Shown here piece after piece: positions 26,845 through 37,003 of a stretch of DNA of 64,000 nucleotides. The stretch's first letter is position 1, and the number at the start of each line of letters is the position of its first letter. The position numbers were made by a program, and so were the translations under genes. Under the pieces are notes generated by a model. That model did not search any database. It saw nothing but the letters and a program-made list of their open reading frames with translations, and was not told the DNA's origin. Where the stretch lies: positions 62,001 to 126,000 of the forward strand of contig JAHHQY010000001.1 of NCBI GenBank assembly GCA_020026115.1. The letters are read 5' to 3'. The stretch is from Actinobacillus sp. (lineage in GTDB: Bacteria; Pseudomonadota; Gammaproteobacteria; Enterobacterales; Pasteurellaceae).

Positions 26845-27555
26845 ATGCGCAAAACTTTTTTTATTTCAGATTTACATTTAAGCGACACACGCCCTGACTT
26901 AACGGCACTCTTTGTTCAGTTTATGCAAGAAAAAGCGCCAACAGGGGAAAAGCTGTATATTTTAGGGGATTTGTTTGATTTTTGTGTGGGGGATGATGAA
27001 AATTCCCCCGTGATGCAACAGGTACAAGAACAAATTCAAACATTAACGGCCAAAGGCGTGCCTTGTTACTTTATTGCGGGTAACCGAGATTTTTTATTAG
27101 GTAAAAAGTTTGCTCAAAGTTGCGGTTTAATTTTATTGCCTGAATATCAAGTGATGGATTTATATGGCGAAAAAACGCTGATTTGCCATGGCGACACACT
27201 TTGTATTGATGATGAAAAATATCAACGCTTTCGCCAAAAAGTGCAACAAAAATGGCGTCAACGTTTATTTTTAGCCCTGCCTTTATGTTTACGTCTTAAA
27301 ATTGGCCAAAAAATTCGTGAAAAAAGTCAGCAAGATAAAAAAGCCAAAGCGCAAAGCATTATGGACGTCAATGCAGAGTTTGTGGCAAGTCAAATGCAAA
27401 AATTCGGCGCGAGTCAACTTATTCATGGGCATACTCATCGACAAAACTGTCATATTTACCCCCATTATACGCGTATCGTTTTAGGCGATTGGGGCGAAAA
27501 AGCGAGCATTCTTGCGGTGTATGAAAACGGCGAAAAACAATTTTTTGATAAGTAA
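26845..27555 (+). CDS. lpxH: LpxH, UDP-2,3-diacylglucosamine pyrophosphohydrolase
   Basis: 236 residues, calcineurin-like metallophosphatase. Metal-site motifs in order: [30 protein letters not shown] and HGHTHRQN. It produces lipid X in lipid A synthesis. Residues KFGASQL are encoded across an exact TTCGGYGCGAG motif at 27403. The upstream sequence carries AGGG before the ATG. Confidence 0.96.
   Translation: MRKTFFISDLHLSDTRPDLTALFVQFMQEKAPTGEKLYILGDLFDFCVGDDENSPVMQQVQEQIQTLTAKGVPCYFIAGNRDFLLGKKFAQSCGLILLPEYQVMDLYGEKTLICHGDTLCIDDEKYQRFRQKVQQKWRQRLFLALPLCLRLKIGQKIREKSQQDKKAKAQSIMDVNAEFVASQMQKFGASQLIHGHTHRQNCHIYPHYTRIVLGDWGEKASILAVYENGEKQFFDK
27403..27413 (+). repeat. TTCGGYGCGAG motif (exact) inside lpxH
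   Basis: Encodes FGAS in LpxH; preceded by AAAAA. Confidence 0.85.
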
Positions 27556-27615
27556 AAGTAAACAAATAAAACCTATTCATTTGTTTTGCCTATTGTAATA
27601 ATTGCGACTGTCTAC

Positions 27616-27643
27616 TTGTATTTAGGTACTAGGGTGTTAGAAT
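27616..27643 (+). promoter_or_regulatory. Candidate promoter of sodA
   Basis: TTGTAT, 16-base spacer, TAGAAT, ending 41 bases before the chosen sodA start. Confidence 0.5.
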
Positions 27644-27684
27644 TTCAAACGAATTTACTTAAACATCTCGAAAAGGAGTACGAC

Positions 27685-28347
27685 ATGACGTTTAAATTAC
27701 CAGAATTAGGCTACGCCTACGATGCCTTAGAGCCAATTATTGATGCTGAAACCATGCATTTACATCACGATAAACATCATCAAACTTATGTGAATAATGC
27801 AAATAAAGCCGTAGAAGGGTTGATTGGCTTTGAAGGTATGTGTCCAGGCCAGGTGCTTGCCTTGTTAGATAAAGTACCTGCAGAACGCCGACCTTCTGTG
27901 CGTAATCATGTTGGTGGTCATATAAACCATACCTTATATTGGAAATGTATGAAAAAAGGCACGGAACTCAAAGGCCCATTAAAAGAGGCGATTATTCGTG
28001 ATTTTGGTTCTGTTGAAGCCTTGCGTGAGGCTTTAAGTAAAATGGCGGTAAGTCAGTTTGGTTCAGGCTGGGCGTGGTTAATGCTTTCTCGCGAAGGAAA
28101 ACTTTTTGTGGCGCAAACCTCAAATCAAGATTCGCCAATTATGGGTGAAAAATATGTTGGTTTTACAGGTTATCCTTTATTAAATATTGACGTATGGGAA
28201 CATGCTTATTACTTAAAATATAAAAGTAACCGTGCCGATTACGTCAGCGCATTTTGGGATATTATTAACTGGGATTATGTTTCAGAACGTTTTAAACATG
28301 CAGGAAACCCACATTTTGATATGCTCTTAAATAAAAATAAAGCATAA
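27685..28347 (+). CDS. sodA: Superoxide dismutase, Mn type
   Basis: 220 residues. Metal ligands: H in ETMHLHHDKHHQTYV, H in GGHINHTLYW, and D and H in NIDVWEHAYY. The overall sequence is closer to the Mn than the Fe group (FKLPELGYAYDALEP, GSGWAWL), but metal choice is only inferred. It detoxifies superoxide in the cytoplasm. ATG at 27685 chosen for AAAGGAGTACGAC; the frame is open from 27586, but that stretch holds the promoter. Confidence 0.95.
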   Translation: MTFKLPELGYAYDALEPIIDAETMHLHHDKHHQTYVNNANKAVEGLIGFEGMCPGQVLALLDKVPAERRPSVRNHVGGHINHTLYWKCMKKGTELKGPLKEAIIRDFGSVEALREALSKMAVSQFGSGWAWLMLSREGKLFVAQTSNQDSPIMGEKYVGFTGYPLLNIDVWEHAYYLKYKSNRADYVSAFWDIINWDYVSERFKHAGNPHFDMLLNKNKA

Positions 28348-28372
28348 AAAGGTATAAAAAAGGGGGAAAGAA

Positions 28373-28399
28373 AAAGGCCAAGAAAATGGCCTTTTTTTT
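28373..28399. terminator. Terminator between sodA and lptG
   Basis: Arms AAAGGCCA/TGGCCTTT, loop AGAAAA, T-run on the plus side and a T-rich run also on the minus side; genes are convergent. Confidence 0.88.
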
Positions 28400-28421
28400 A
28401 TGTTTCATTTCGCGCCGAAAA

Positions 28422-29492
28422 TTAAGAGCGTTTTTGTAGCAAGTACCAAATTAAGGCCATAAAGCAAAAACTTGGACAAAGCGCGCCTAAAGCCGGCGGA
28501 ATGTCATATAAAATACTGATACGTCCAAAGACTTCATTGATGACATAAAATAAGAAACCAAAACAAATTCCCGTGACAATCCGCGCGCCTGCGCTGACAC
28601 CGCGTAATTGGCCAAAAATAAAAGACAGTGCCAAAAGCAACATAATGCTCACCGTCAGCGGTTGAAAGATTTTTTGCCAAAAAGTTAATTCAAAGCGTTT
28701 TGCATCTTGTCCTGTTTGTTTCATAAATTGCACATAGCGATACAAACCTGAAACAGAAAGAGAAGTCGGGCGTAAAGATGCAATCCCCAGTTTGTCTGGC
28801 GTTAAACTCGTTTGCCAATCTTGCGTTGGCGCACTTCCCATTAAAATGCCCTCAGGGCTGATTTTAGAAAATTTTAATCCTTGTAATTGCCATTGGCCTT
28901 GATGATATTGGGCTAATTTTGCTTGCGTAATTTCTTGCAATTCACGTTTTTGATTAAAGCGATAAATGGATAAATTATGTAGTTTGGTGTTTTCGGTAAT
29001 ACGTTGAATATAAACGAAATTATCACCGTCTTTTGCCCAAATACTGCTTTTGTTGGAAAGAATAGAACCACCATAAAAAGCCTGGGAACGCATATTGCGC
29101 GCAAACTGTTCGGTTTGTGGCACGCCCCATTCGCCCATAAGCATGGTAATAAGCACCAAAGGAATGGCAGACTTTAAAACAGATAAGGTAATTTTAAAAC
29201 GAGAAAGCCCCGCCGCTTGCATAACCACTAATTCGCTACGGCTTGCAAGACCACCCAGAGCAATTAACCCGCCTAAAAGCGCCGCCATAGGGAAGAAGGT
29301 TTCCACATCTTTTGGCATCGTAAGTAAAGTGAAAAGTCCCGCTTTCCAAATATCATAAGAGCCTTCGCCCACGCTTCTAAATTGTTCTACAAATTTAATG
29401 ATGGCGGAAAGCCCCACTAAAGCAAATAAAGTGGCAAAAATCGTACCTAAAATATTTTTGCCAATATAGCGATCAAGGGTGGATAACATCAT
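28422..29492 (-). CDS. lptG: LptG, permease subunit of the LPS exporter
   Basis: 356 residues, six membrane helices in two groups of three around a periplasmic beta-jellyroll. [17 protein letters not shown] and the region [14 protein letters not shown] (coupling helix) are typical. With LptF and the LptB ATPase it extracts LPS from the inner membrane. Its start overlaps the lptF stop (ATGA); ATG at 29489 is the alternative. Confidence 0.95.
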   Translation of the reverse strand: MMLSTLDRYIGKNILGTIFATLFALVGLSAIIKFVEQFRSVGEGSYDIWKAGLFTLLTMPKDVETFFPMAALLGGLIALGGLASRSELVVMQAAGLSRFKITLSVLKSAIPLVLITMLMGEWGVPQTEQFARNMRSQAFYGGSILSNKSSIWAKDGDNFVYIQRITENTKLHNLSIYRFNQKRELQEITQAKLAQYHQGQWQLQGLKFSKISPEGILMGSAPTQDWQTSLTPDKLGIASLRPTSLSVSGLYRYVQFMKQTGQDAKRFELTFWQKIFQPLTVSIMLLLALSFIFGQLRGVSAGARIVTGICFGFLFYVINEVFGRISILYDIPPALGALCPSFCFMALIWYLLQKRS

Positions 29493-30601
29493 AAGTTTGC
29501 TCCTTTTTTGCTTAATGATTTGCTTTTAAGGTTTGTGCGCCATTGATAAACTCGTGGGCTATTCCAACTATTTAAGAAAATACCCAAAGCAAGAAAAGCA
29601 AAATTGACGGCAGGAATAAAAAATTCGGCGTTTAATTTGCCTGAAGCACCGGCAGATTTAAGAGAACTTTGCAGTAAAAAATAAATTAAATAAATTAAAA
29701 GCGCCGGCAAAATTTTAGCAAAACGTCCTTGGCGAGGGTTAACTTTACTTAAGGCTACGGCAATTAAGGCCATAATCGGCACAGAAAAAATTAAAGTGAA
29801 ACGCCAATGAAGTTCCGCTTTAGCTTCTTGGCTGTGTTTTGTTAAAAGTTCAGGCAATGTGAGCATTTCTTCATCCGTGCTGTTTTGGTTCGTGACAGCT
29901 TTGTGGCCTAAATAGGCTTCATAATTATCAAAATGCGTTAAGGTGAAATTCCCTTTCCCCGCAACGCCTTCGGTGCGAGCGGTATTATGCAAGGCTAAAA
30001 TTTGATCGCCATTTTCCAAAGATTTTAAAGAACCAAACTCTGCCACAGAAATAGCGGGCAGATTGTTTTTGTTCGCCGATTGGAAAATATAAACGTCTTT
30101 TAAAACATCCTTTTTAATATCATCAATAAATAACACCGTGCCATTTAAAGTCACGAATTGCCCCGCAGAAAGTAAGCTCATAGTTGGGTTTGCTTTCGCT
30201 TCATCTAAAATATCTTCTTGTTGTTTTAAGCTAAGAGGCGATAAGTAAAACGTGTTGTAAGTCGCAAAAATTGCCGTAAAAAAGGCCAGTAATAAGGCCA
30301 CTTTTACTAAGGCTTGTTGCCCAATACCACAAGCGCGCATCACGGTAATTTCACTTTCTGCGTAAAGACGACCAAAAGTTAAAAGCAGGGCAATAAACAA
30401 ACTTAAAGGTAAAATTAACTGAATCATCGTAGGAATGCCAAGCCCTAATAAAGAAAAGACTAAATCCGTTGGCACTTTTCCGTTGGTGGCAGAACCTAAA
30501 ATGCGCACTAATTGTTGAGAGAAAAAAATCAGTAATAAAATGAGTAAGATTGCAATTTGGCTTTTCAGCACTTCTTTACTTAAATATTTGGTTAAAATCA
30601 C
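29489..30601 (-). CDS. lptF: LptF, permease subunit of the LPS exporter
   Basis: 370 residues, same fold as Lpt[21 protein letters not shown] and [16 protein letters not shown] match the family. It appears to start with GTG at 30601 ([12 protein letters not shown] aligned with the LptF N-terminus), with AAGGCA upstream; the nearby ATG at 30603 is out of frame. Divergent from pepA as in E. coli. Confidence 0.94.
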   Translation of the reverse strand: MILTKYLSKEVLKSQIAILLILLLIFFSQQLVRILGSATNGKVPTDLVFSLLGLGIPTMIQLILPLSLFIALLLTFGRLYAESEITVMRACGIGQQALVKVALLLAFFTAIFATYNTFYLSPLSLKQQEDILDEAKANPTMSLLSAGQFVTLNGTVLFIDDIKKDVLKDVYIFQSANKNNLPAISVAEFGSLKSLENGDQILALHNTARTEGVAGKGNFTLTHFDNYEAYLGHKAVTNQNSTDEEMLTLPELLTKHSQEAKAELHWRFTLIFSVPIMALIAVALSKVNPRQGRFAKILPALLIYLIYFLLQSSLKSAGASGKLNAEFFIPAVNFAFLALGIFLNSWNSPRVYQWRTNLKSKSLSKKGANL

Positions 30602-30692
30602 ATTATTGCCTTGTTTCGCTTGCTTTTTTAAGAAAAAACGGTAGTTTTATTTCGTTGCTTTTTTACAGCGTTTCCGACGCTGCAAAACGGCT

Positions 30693-30698
30693 TATAAT
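30693..30698 (+). promoter_or_regulatory. -10 element of pepA
   Basis: Perfect TATAAT, 42 bases before the pepA start; the -35 (GTTTCC, 17-base spacer) is poor. A hairpin CAGCGT/ACGCTG overlaps that spot and might be an operator. Confidence 0.5.
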
Positions 30699-30740
30699 AC
30701 CGTATTTTTAGTGTAAAAACATTATAAAGAGAGGAATAAA

Positions 30741-32231
30741 ATGCAATATCTTGCTAAAAACCAAGCGCTAGCAAATGCGCAAGACAGTATTATTTTAGGC
30801 GTTTTTGAAAATGGAGAATTAACGCCGAGTGCCGAACTTTTTGATCATTTAACCGAAAAATCTTTAAGCCAACTGATTAAAGACGGCGAAATGCAAGGTA
30901 AAGTGGGCGATATTATGGTGTTACGCCATGTGCCAAATAGCCCTGCTGTGCGTGTTTTTGTGGTTGGTTGCGGTAAAAAAGATGCGCTGAGCGTGAAAGA
31001 TTATCGCAAAATTTATGCGTTATTGATTAAAGAAATTGAAAAAACAGCTTGTAAAAGCGTTGTGAGCTATTTAAATGAAGTGGCGTTAAAAGATCGTCAT
31101 CTTGTGTGGCAATTACGTTTCGCCGTAGAAAGTATGCAAAATGCGCGCTATGTTTTTGATGATTTTAAAAGCAAAAAAACAGCGAATGACGCCAACATTG
31201 CCGAATTTATTTTTAATGTAAAAGAAGAACAACTTGCGCAAGCTCAAGAAATTTTAGCGCAAGCCTGCGCCATTGAATATGGTGTGAAAATGACAAAAGA
31301 CCTTGCTAACTGCCCACCGAATATTTGCAATCCTGCTTTTTTAGCTTTACAAGCGGAAGGCTTAGCGAGCCGTTCTCATAAAATTGAAACAGTGGTTATC
31401 AATGAAGCGCAAATGCAAGAATTAGGTATGACTTCTTATTTAGCGGTTTCACAAGGTAGCGTAAACGAAGCGAAAATGTCTATTATGACCTATCGTAATG
31501 CGCCAAACCCAGAGGCTAAACCGATTGTTTTAGTGGGTAAAGGCTTAACTTTTGATGCAGGCGGTATTTCCTTAAAACCAGGCGCAGGTATGGATGAAAT
31601 GAAATACGATATGTGTGGCGCGGCAACCGTTTATGGTGTGATGAATGCTTTAGCGGAGCTAGATTTACCGCTTAACATTATCGGTGTTATGGCAGGATGT
31701 GAAAACTTACCTGATGGCAAAGCTTATCGTCCAGGCGATATTCTGACCACAATGAGCGGATTAACCGTTGAAGTGTTAAATACGGATGCAGAAGGGCGTT
31801 TGGTGTTATGTGATGCCTTAACTTATGTTAAACGCTTTGAGCCGGAATTAGTGATTGATATGGCAACGTTAACCGGTGCTTGTGTGGTGGCTTTAGGTGC
31901 GCATAACAGCGGATTGATGACAGAAGATGAAACCTTAGCGCAACAATTATTAAGCGCAGGCGATGAAACACAAGATAAAGCATGGCGTTTACCATTAGGC
32001 GAAGAATATAACGAACAACTTAAATCTAATTTTGCAGATTTAGCGAATATCGGTGGCCGTTGGGGTGGCGCAAGCACAGCGGGAACATTCTTAGCAAACT
32101 TTACGGAAGATTATCGCTGGGCGCATATTGATATTGCAGGAACAGCTTGGAAAGAAGGCAGTGAAAAAGGCGCAACAGGACGTCCTGTGCATTTAATTAT
32201 GCAATTCTTATTAAACTTAGCGAAGGCTTAA
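30741..32231 (+). CDS. pepA: PepA, leucyl aminopeptidase
   Basis: 496 residues, M17 family. The signature [10 protein letters not shown] and metal/lysine site [16 protein letters not shown] are intact, and the C-terminus is complete ([16 protein letters not shown]). E. coli PepA also acts as XerB in plasmid and cer recombination and as a carAB regulator; that role is not testable here. GAGGAATAAA precedes the ATG. Confidence 0.97.
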   Translation: MQYLAKNQALANAQDSIILGVFENGELTPSAELFDHLTEKSLSQLIKDGEMQGKVGDIMVLRHVPNSPAVRVFVVGCGKKDALSVKDYRKIYALLIKEIEKTACKSVVSYLNEVALKDRHLVWQLRFAVESMQNARYVFDDFKSKKTANDANIAEFIFNVKEEQLAQAQEILAQACAIEYGVKMTKDLANCPPNICNPAFLALQAEGLASRSHKIETVVINEAQMQELGMTSYLAVSQGSVNEAKMSIMTYRNAPNPEAKPIVLVGKGLTFDAGGISLKPGAGMDEMKYDMCGAATVYGVMNALAELDLPLNIIGVMAGCENLPDGKAYRPGDILTTMSGLTVEVLNTDAEGRLVLCDALTYVKRFEPELVIDMATLTGACVVALGAHNSGLMTEDETLAQQLLSAGDETQDKAWRLPLGEEYNEQLKSNFADLANIGGRWGGASTAGTFLANFTEDYRWAHIDIAGTAWKEGSEKGATGRPVHLIMQFLLNLAKA

Positions 32232-32238
32232 AGAAAGG

Positions 32239-32272
32239 TTCGCGCCGAAAAAAAGAAAAATTTCGGTGCGAG
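32239..32272. repeat. Inverted pair of TTCGGYGCGAG motifs after pepA
   Basis: Minus-strand copy at 32239-32249 (one mismatch) and exact plus-strand copy at 32262-32272 face each other over a 12-base A-rich loop and can pair through TCGCGCCGAA/TTCGGTGCGA. Confidence 0.85.
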
Positions 32273-32281
32273 TGAAAATAA

Positions 32282-32313
32282 AAAACGTTGTGTAAAAACA
32301 CAACGTTTTTTTT
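32282..32313. terminator. Terminator between pepA and thrS
   Basis: Perfect 11-bp arms AAAACGTTGTG/CACAACGTTTT, loop TAAAAA, with a T-run on each reading strand; convergent genes. Confidence 0.92.
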
Positions 32314-32328
32314 ATTTAAAGCGAGCGA

Positions 32329-34260
32329 TTATTCTTCGCTGGCTAATTTTAACGCGCGAGTTTTGACTTGATTTTTAAGTAAGTCTTTAAATTCAGCGAT
32401 GGTCATTGAACCAAGATCTGCGCCTTTACGGGTACGTACGGCAACTTTACCTGCTTCAATTTCTTTATCGCCACACACTAACATGTAAGGTACACGGCGT
32501 AAGGTATGTTCGCGGATTTTAAAGCCAATTTTTTCGTTACGTAAGTCAGCTTTTACGCGTAAACCGGCATCAGAAAGTTCTTTCACCACGTTTTGCACGT
32601 ATTCGCCTTGGCTGTCGGTAATATTTAATACAACAGCTTGAGTTGGGGCTAACCATGCAGGGAAGAAACCTGCGTATTCTTCGATGATAATACCGATGAA
32701 ACGTTCTAAAGAACCTAAAATTGCACGGTGAATCATAACCGGAGTTTTACGATCATTATCTTCTGCAACATAAGAGGCATTTAAACGACCTGGTAAAGCA
32801 AAGTCTAATTGCACTGTACCGCATTGCCATTCACGATCTAAACAGTCGCGTAAAGCAAACTCAATTTTCGGCCCGTAGAATGCGCCTTCGCCAACTTGAA
32901 TTTCATATTCTAAACCGTTTGCGCTTAAGGCTTTCGCTAAGTCTTCTTCCGCGCGATCCCACATTTCATCAGAACCAATGCGATGGTCAGGACGAGTTGA
33001 AAGTTTCACTTCAATGTTGGTAAAACCAAAGGTGCTGTAAATATCGTAAACCATACGAATACAGTTCGATACTTCGCTTTCAATTTGTTCTTCGGTACAG
33101 AAAATGTGTGCGTCATCTTGGGTGAAACCACGAACACGCATTAAACCATGTAAAGAACCAGAAGGTTCGTTACGGTGACAAGAACCAAACTCAGCCATAC
33201 GTAATGGTAAATCACGGTAAGATTTTAAACCTTGGTTAAAGATTTGTACGTGGCCAGGACAGTTCATTGGTTTTACGCAGTATTCACGATTTTCAGAACT
33301 GGTGGTAAACATTAAATCACCGTAATTTTGCCAGTGACCTGTTTTTTCCCATAACACGCGATCCATCATAAATGGACCTTTCACTTCTTGATAATCGTAT
33401 TCTTTTAATTTAGTACGCACGAAAGTTTCTAATTCGCGGAAAACAGTCCAACCGTCATTGTGCCAGAACACCATACCTGGTGCTTCTTCTTGCATATGGT
33501 AAAGGTCAAGAGCTTTACCAATTTTGCGGTGGTCACGTTTTGCCGCTTCTTCTAAGCGTTGAAGGTAAGCTTTTAATTGTTTTTTATCCGCCCAAGCTGT
33601 GCCGTAAATGCGTTGTAACATTTTATTGTCGCTGTTACCACGCCAGTAAGCACCAGCAACTTTCATTAGTTTAAAGTTATGGCAAAAACGCATATTTGGC
33701 ACATGCGGGCCACGACACATATCAATATATTCTTGGTGATGATATAAAGCAGGGGTTGCGCTACGTTCGATATTTTCGTTTAAAATTTCTTGTTTGTAAG
33801 TTTCTTCACGAGCCACAAAAGCATCGAAAGCATCTTGCCAAGTACCGACTTTTTTCACTACGTCGTAGTTTGTTTTCGCTAACTCAAGCATACGTTTTTC
33901 AATTTTTTCTAAATCGTCTTGAGTTAAAGAATGATCTAAATCCACATCGTAATAAAAACCGTTGTCGATAGTCGGGCCAATTGCCATTTTGGCATTAGGA
34001 TAAAGTTGTTTTAAAGCATGACCTAAAAGGTGTGCGCAAGAGTGGCGAATAATTTCTAAACCGTCTTCGTCTTTTGCGGTGATGATTTCTAAAGTCGCAT
34101 CCTCAGAGATGATATCGCACGCATCATGACGTTCGCCATTTACGCGACCTGCGATGGTTGCTTTAGCTAAGCCTGCGCCAATACTTTGGGCGACTTCTAA
34201 AATAGAAACGGGTTGTTCAAATTGACGAACTGAGCCGTCTGGTAAAGTAATATTAGGCAT
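32329..34260 (-). CDS. thrS: Threonyl-tRNA synthetase
   Basis: 643 residues, full length. N-terminal TGS domain, editing domain with [11 protein letters not shown] and CRGPH, catalytic class II core with the zinc cysteine in NCPGHVQIF, motif 2 ([11 protein letters not shown]) and motif 3 near [12 protein letters not shown], then the anticodon-binding domain. Here thrS is not followed by infC; the next gene downstream is convergent pepA. A long structured leader upstream suggests translational autocontrol and possibly attenuation. Confidence 0.98.
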   Translation of the reverse strand: MPNITLPDGSVRQFEQPVSILEVAQSIGAGLAKATIAGRVNGERHDACDIISEDATLEIITAKDEDGLEIIRHSCAHLLGHALKQLYPNAKMAIGPTIDNGFYYDVDLDHSLTQDDLEKIEKRMLELAKTNYDVVKKVGTWQDAFDAFVAREETYKQEILNENIERSATPALYHHQEYIDMCRGPHVPNMRFCHNFKLMKVAGAYWRGNSDNKMLQRIYGTAWADKKQLKAYLQRLEEAAKRDHRKIGKALDLYHMQEEAPGMVFWHNDGWTVFRELETFVRTKLKEYDYQEVKGPFMMDRVLWEKTGHWQNYGDLMFTTSSENREYCVKPMNCPGHVQIFNQGLKSYRDLPLRMAEFGSCHRNEPSGSLHGLMRVRGFTQDDAHIFCTEEQIESEVSNCIRMVYDIYSTFGFTNIEVKLSTRPDHRIGSDEMWDRAEEDLAKALSANGLEYEIQVGEGAFYGPKIEFALRDCLDREWQCGTVQLDFALPGRLNASYVAEDNDRKTPVMIHRAILGSLERFIGIIIEEYAGFFPAWLAPTQAVVLNITDSQGEYVQNVVKELSDAGLRVKADLRNEKIGFKIREHTLRRVPYMLVCGDKEIEAGKVAVRTRKGADLGSMTIAEFKDLLKNQVKTRALKLASEE

Positions 34261-34280
34261 TATTTAGTCCTTCTACAGTG

Positions 34281-34301
34281 GTAACCCACACGACAGGTTA
34301 C
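34281..34301 (-). promoter_or_regulatory. Hairpin with CGU loop before thrS: candidate translational operator
   Basis: On the minus strand GTAACC pairs with GGTTAC around a nine-base loop, TGTCGTGTG, which contains CGT, the anticodon of a tRNA-Thr. It ends about 20 bases before the thrS start, directly before the AGAAGGA ribosome site. In E. coli, ThrRS represses its own mRNA by binding a leader hairpin that mimics the tRNA-Thr anticodon arm. Confidence 0.55.
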
Positions 34302-34309
34302 TTGTTTTA

Positions 34310-34338
34310 ACAAAAAAGAAAACAAGGGAAAACCCTTG
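34310..34338 (-). terminator. Terminator-like hairpin in the thrS leader
   Basis: CAAGGG/CCCTTG with a TTTT loop, followed on the minus strand by TTTTCTTTTTT. It lies between the thrS promoter and the gene, so it could act as an attenuator. Confidence 0.55.
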
Positions 34339-34392
34339 CCAAAATGCGTCCTTTTCTCTTACCTACTTTGTAAAAAAGAAAAGACGCTCGAC

Positions 34393-34420
34393 ATTCTACG
34401 CCTTTTTTTGCAAGGTGCAA
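34393..34420 (-). promoter_or_regulatory. Promoter of thrS
   Basis: On the minus strand TTGCAC, 16-base spacer, TAGAAT. The implied 5' leader is about 125 bases. The -35 overlaps the end of nothing coding; ybaK ends at 34431. Confidence 0.6.
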
Positions 34421-34430
34421 AGCGTAGACG

Positions 34431-34910
34431 CTAAGCTTTAATAAAATCTGAAAATTCGGCGCGAGTGATCGTTTTTAAATCTTGCGGATTGACTTTAATT
34501 TGTAAGCCAATTTTTCCGCCAGAAACAAAAATGCTGTCCCAATTTTGTGCCGTAGCATGAATAAAGGTCGGGAAGAGTTTTTTCATCCCCACGGGCGAGC
34601 AACCGCCATGAATATAACCGGTTAAAGGGAACAGATCTTTTTGTTTTAGCATTTCAATTTTTTTGACGCCCGCAGTACGCGCCGCCATTTTTAAATCTAA
34701 TTCCGCTTCACTTGGCACGCAGAAAACATAAAAACCTTTGTTGTTATCTGTGGTGACTAAGGTTTTAAAAACGCGTTCTGGTGGATGGTTTAAGGCTTGG
34801 GCGACCTCTTTAGCCGAAAGCGAGCCATCGGTTGGATAACTGTGAATTTCATATGCAATGTTGGCTTTATCTAACATTCGCATTGCGTTGGTTTTATGAA
34901 TTTTAGCCAT
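34431..34910 (-). CDS. ybaK: YbaK/EbsC family Cys-tRNA(Pro) deacylase
   Basis: 159 residues. The family signatures VFKTLVTTDN, with its conserved lysine, and GGCSPVGMKKLFP are intact. YbaK clears cysteine mischarged on tRNA-Pro. ATG at 34910 chosen for GGGAGC just upstream; the ATG at 34922 has no ribosome site. Its last residues, TRAEF, are encoded across an exact TTCGGYGCGAG motif at 34455. Confidence 0.95.
   Translation of the reverse strand: MAKIHKTNAMRMLDKANIAYEIHSYPTDGSLSAKEVAQALNHPPERVFKTLVTTDNNKGFYVFCVPSEAELDLKMAARTAGVKKIEMLKQKDLFPLTGYIHGGCSPVGMKKLFPTFIHATAQNWDSIFVSGGKIGLQIKVNPQDLKTITRAEFSDFIKA
34455..34465 (+). repeat. TTCGGYGCGAG motif (exact) at the 3' end of ybaK
   Basis: Preceded by AAAA and followed by TG; on the gene strand it encodes TRAEF with its flanks. 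Confidence 0.85.
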
Positions 34911-34942
34911 AAAAGCTCCCATTAAGTCACAAAATACATAAT

Positions 34943-34970
34943 AAAAAAGCAGACCCTAAGATCTGCTTTT
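34943..34970 (-). terminator. Terminator of rpsB-tsf
   Basis: Perfect arms AAAAGCAGA/TCTGCTTTT with a T-run on the minus strand. Confidence 0.88.
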
Positions 34971-34988
34971 TTTCAGAATAAAACTGAA

Positions 34989-35834
34989 TTATTTAGTCAT
35001 TGCAGCAACTTCTGCAGCGAAATCAGTTTCTTCTTTTTCGATACCTTCACCAACTTCTAAACGAACGAAGTTAACAACGTCAGCACCGTTTTGTTTTAAG
35101 AATTCACCAACAGAGATTGATGGATCCATAACGAATGGTTGACCAGTTAAAGAAACTTCGCCAGTGAATTTTTTCATGCGACCTTCAACCATTTTTTCAG
35201 CGATTTCTTGTGGTTTACCAGATTGCATTGCGATGTCGATTTGAATTTGACGTTCGTGAGCAACAACATCAGCAGGTACATCTTCAGGTTTAACGAAGTC
35301 TGGACGGCTTGCTGCAACGTGCATTGCAACTTTTTTCAATAATTCTTCATTTGCATTTTGACCTGCAACTAACACTGCGATTTTCGCGCCGTGTTTGTAA
35401 GAACCTAATTCAGCACCTTCTAAGTAAGCAACACGACGGATAGTCATGTTTTCACCGATTTTAGCTACTAATGCAGTACGTTTTTCTTCAAATGCTTGTT
35501 GAATTTCTTCAATGCTTGCGCCTTTGTGAGCTGCTGCATAATCTGCAACTTCGTTTGCTAATTCTAAGAAACCAGCATCTTTTGCTACGAAGTCAGTTTC
35601 GCAGTTCATTTCAACTAATGCACCGAAACCTTCAGCGATACGTACGATAACAACACCTTCAGCAGCTACGCGACCTGCTTTTTTCGCCGCTTTAGCTTGG
35701 CCAGATTTACGCATGTTGTCGATAGCTAATTCGATATCACCTTCAGCAGCGACTAATGCTTTTTTACATTCCATCATACCTGCGCCAGTACGGTCACGAA
35801 GTTCTTTTACTAATTTTGCTGTAATTTCAGCCAT
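34989..35834 (-). CDS. tsf: Elongation factor Ts
   Basis: 281 residues. The N-terminal UBA-like region ([20 protein letters not shown]) and the nucleotide-exchange motif ETDFVAKD are typical. It recycles EF-Tu. AAAAGGAC lies before the ATG at 35834. It follows rpsB after a 279-base spacer that carries a weak terminator and a small ORF. Confidence 0.98.
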   Translation of the reverse strand: MAEITAKLVKELRDRTGAGMMECKKALVAAEGDIELAIDNMRKSGQAKAAKKAGRVAAEGVVIVRIAEGFGALVEMNCETDFVAKDAGFLELANEVADYAAAHKGASIEEIQQAFEEKRTALVAKIGENMTIRRVAYLEGAELGSYKHGAKIAVLVAGQNANEELLKKVAMHVAASRPDFVKPEDVPADVVAHERQIQIDIAMQSGKPQEIAEKMVEGRMKKFTGEVSLTGQPFVMDPSISVGEFLKQNGADVVNFVRLEVGEGIEKEETDFAAEVAAMTK

Positions 35835-35851
35835 TTTTGAGTCCTTTTAAT

Positions 35852-35989
35852 TTACGAATTATTTATTGTGTTAACAGCTTTTGACATAAGTTCAACGTCA
35901 CTGTTTAGGTGAAGATGAGGCTTTGAATAAGCAAAAATACTCGCATGTAAATCACCATTAAAAAGAGGATGAAACATTGCGGTATTCAT
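35852..35989 (-). CDS. Possible 45-residue small protein in the rpsB-tsf spacer
   Basis: An uninterrupted frame with a good ribosome site (AAGGAC five to six bases before ATG at 35989) begins MNTAMFHPLFNGDLHAS and ends VNTINNS, its stop lying 17 bases before tsf. No relative is recognised and no membrane segment or motif is seen. Composition is ordinary. It may be a real small protein, a leader coupling rpsB to tsf, or chance in a long spacer. Confidence 0.4.
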   Translation of the reverse strand: MNTAMFHPLFNGDLHASIFAYSKPHLHLNSDVELMSKAVNTINNS

Positions 35990-36080
35990 ACTTAAGTCCT
36001 TATTTTCACCAAGAGTCATTCGTTATGAATGGCCTCTCACAATAATAAGATTGAATAACGATGTGTTTAAAGATGTGAGA

Positions 36081-36104
36081 AAAGTGGGGCCTTAACCCCA
36101 CTTT
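36081..36104 (-). terminator. Partial terminator after rpsB
   Basis: Perfect 9-bp arms AAAGTGGGG/CCCCACTTT with only TC-rich sequence after it, ten bases past the rpsB stop. Likely tunes the rpsB:tsf ratio. Confidence 0.65.
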
Positions 36105-36113
36105 ACAGAAAAA

Positions 36114-36848
36114 TTACTCAGCGTCTTCAACGATATCAGCAATTAATTCTTCAGTAACGTTTTCGTTATCGTTACGACCTTCGTTTACAGCTTTTGCTGC
36201 AGCAGAAAGGTAAAGGTTGATAGCGCGAGATGCGTCATCGTTACCTGGGATGATGTAATCAACGCCATCTGGGTTAGAGTTAGTATCTACAACAGCGAAT
36301 ACAGTGATACCTAGATTGTTAGCTTCTTTGATTGCGATGTGTTCGTAGTCTGCACCGATTACGAAAATTGCATCAGGAATGCCAGCCATATCTTTGATAC
36401 CGCCAAGGCTTAACTCAAGTTTTTCCATTTCGCGAGTACGCATTAACGCTTCTTTTTTAGTTAATTTGTCAAAAGTACCGTCTAATGCTTGAGCTTCTAA
36501 ATCTTTTAAGCGTTTGATTGATTGACGAACGGTTTTCCAGTTAGTCAACATACCACCTAACCAACGGTGGTTAACGAAGAATTGGTTGCATTCTTTTGCT
36601 GCATTTTCAACAGCTTCAGAAGCAGCGCGTTTTGTACCAACGAATAAAACTTTACCGCCGTTTGCAGAAATACGAGTTAATTCTGCTAACGCTTCGTTGA
36701 ACATTGGAACTGTTTTTTCTAAGTTAACGATGTGAACGCCGTTGCGAGCACCGAAAATGAATGGTTTCATTTTTGGATTCCAGTAACGAGTTTGGTGACC
36801 GAAGTGAACACCCGCTTGAAGCATTTCACGCATTGTAACTTGTGCCAT
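36114..36848 (-). CDS. rpsB: 30S ribosomal protein S2
   Basis: 244 residues. Start [20 protein letters not shown], and the motifs [13 protein letters not shown] and [15 protein letters not shown] are diagnostic. First gene of rpsB-tsf. AAGGAAA precedes the ATG. A long leader suggests S2 autoregulation. Confidence 0.98.
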   Translation of the reverse strand: MAQVTMREMLQAGVHFGHQTRYWNPKMKPFIFGARNGVHIVNLEKTVPMFNEALAELTRISANGGKVLFVGTKRAASEAVENAAKECNQFFVNHRWLGGMLTNWKTVRQSIKRLKDLEAQALDGTFDKLTKKEALMRTREMEKLELSLGGIKDMAGIPDAIFVIGADYEHIAIKEANNLGITVFAVVDTNSNPDGVDYIIPGNDDASRAINLYLSAAAKAVNEGRNDNENVTEELIADIVEDAE

Positions 36849-36975
36849 AATAAAATTTCCTTATAAAATTTGGGTTTAGCCTCCACATACCAAGCAAAAC
36901 GACCGTTTGGCACCCCGTTTTACCCCTTTAGTATGCGTGTGTTTTAGAGTTAAAAAATACGTTATTTCACTTGAG
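36849..36975 (-). promoter_or_regulatory. rpsB 5' leader, probable S2 autoregulatory RNA
   Basis: The leader is about 150 bases, G-rich on the mRNA strand (GGGGTAAAACGGGG), with TGGTATGTGGAGG near the gene and a dyad GTTATTT/AAATAAC at its far end. Gammaproteobacterial rpsB leaders bind S2; I infer the same here from position and structure, not from a computed fold. Confidence 0.45.
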
Positions 36976-37003
36976 CAAAATAACGGCGCACTTTATACCA
37001 TAT

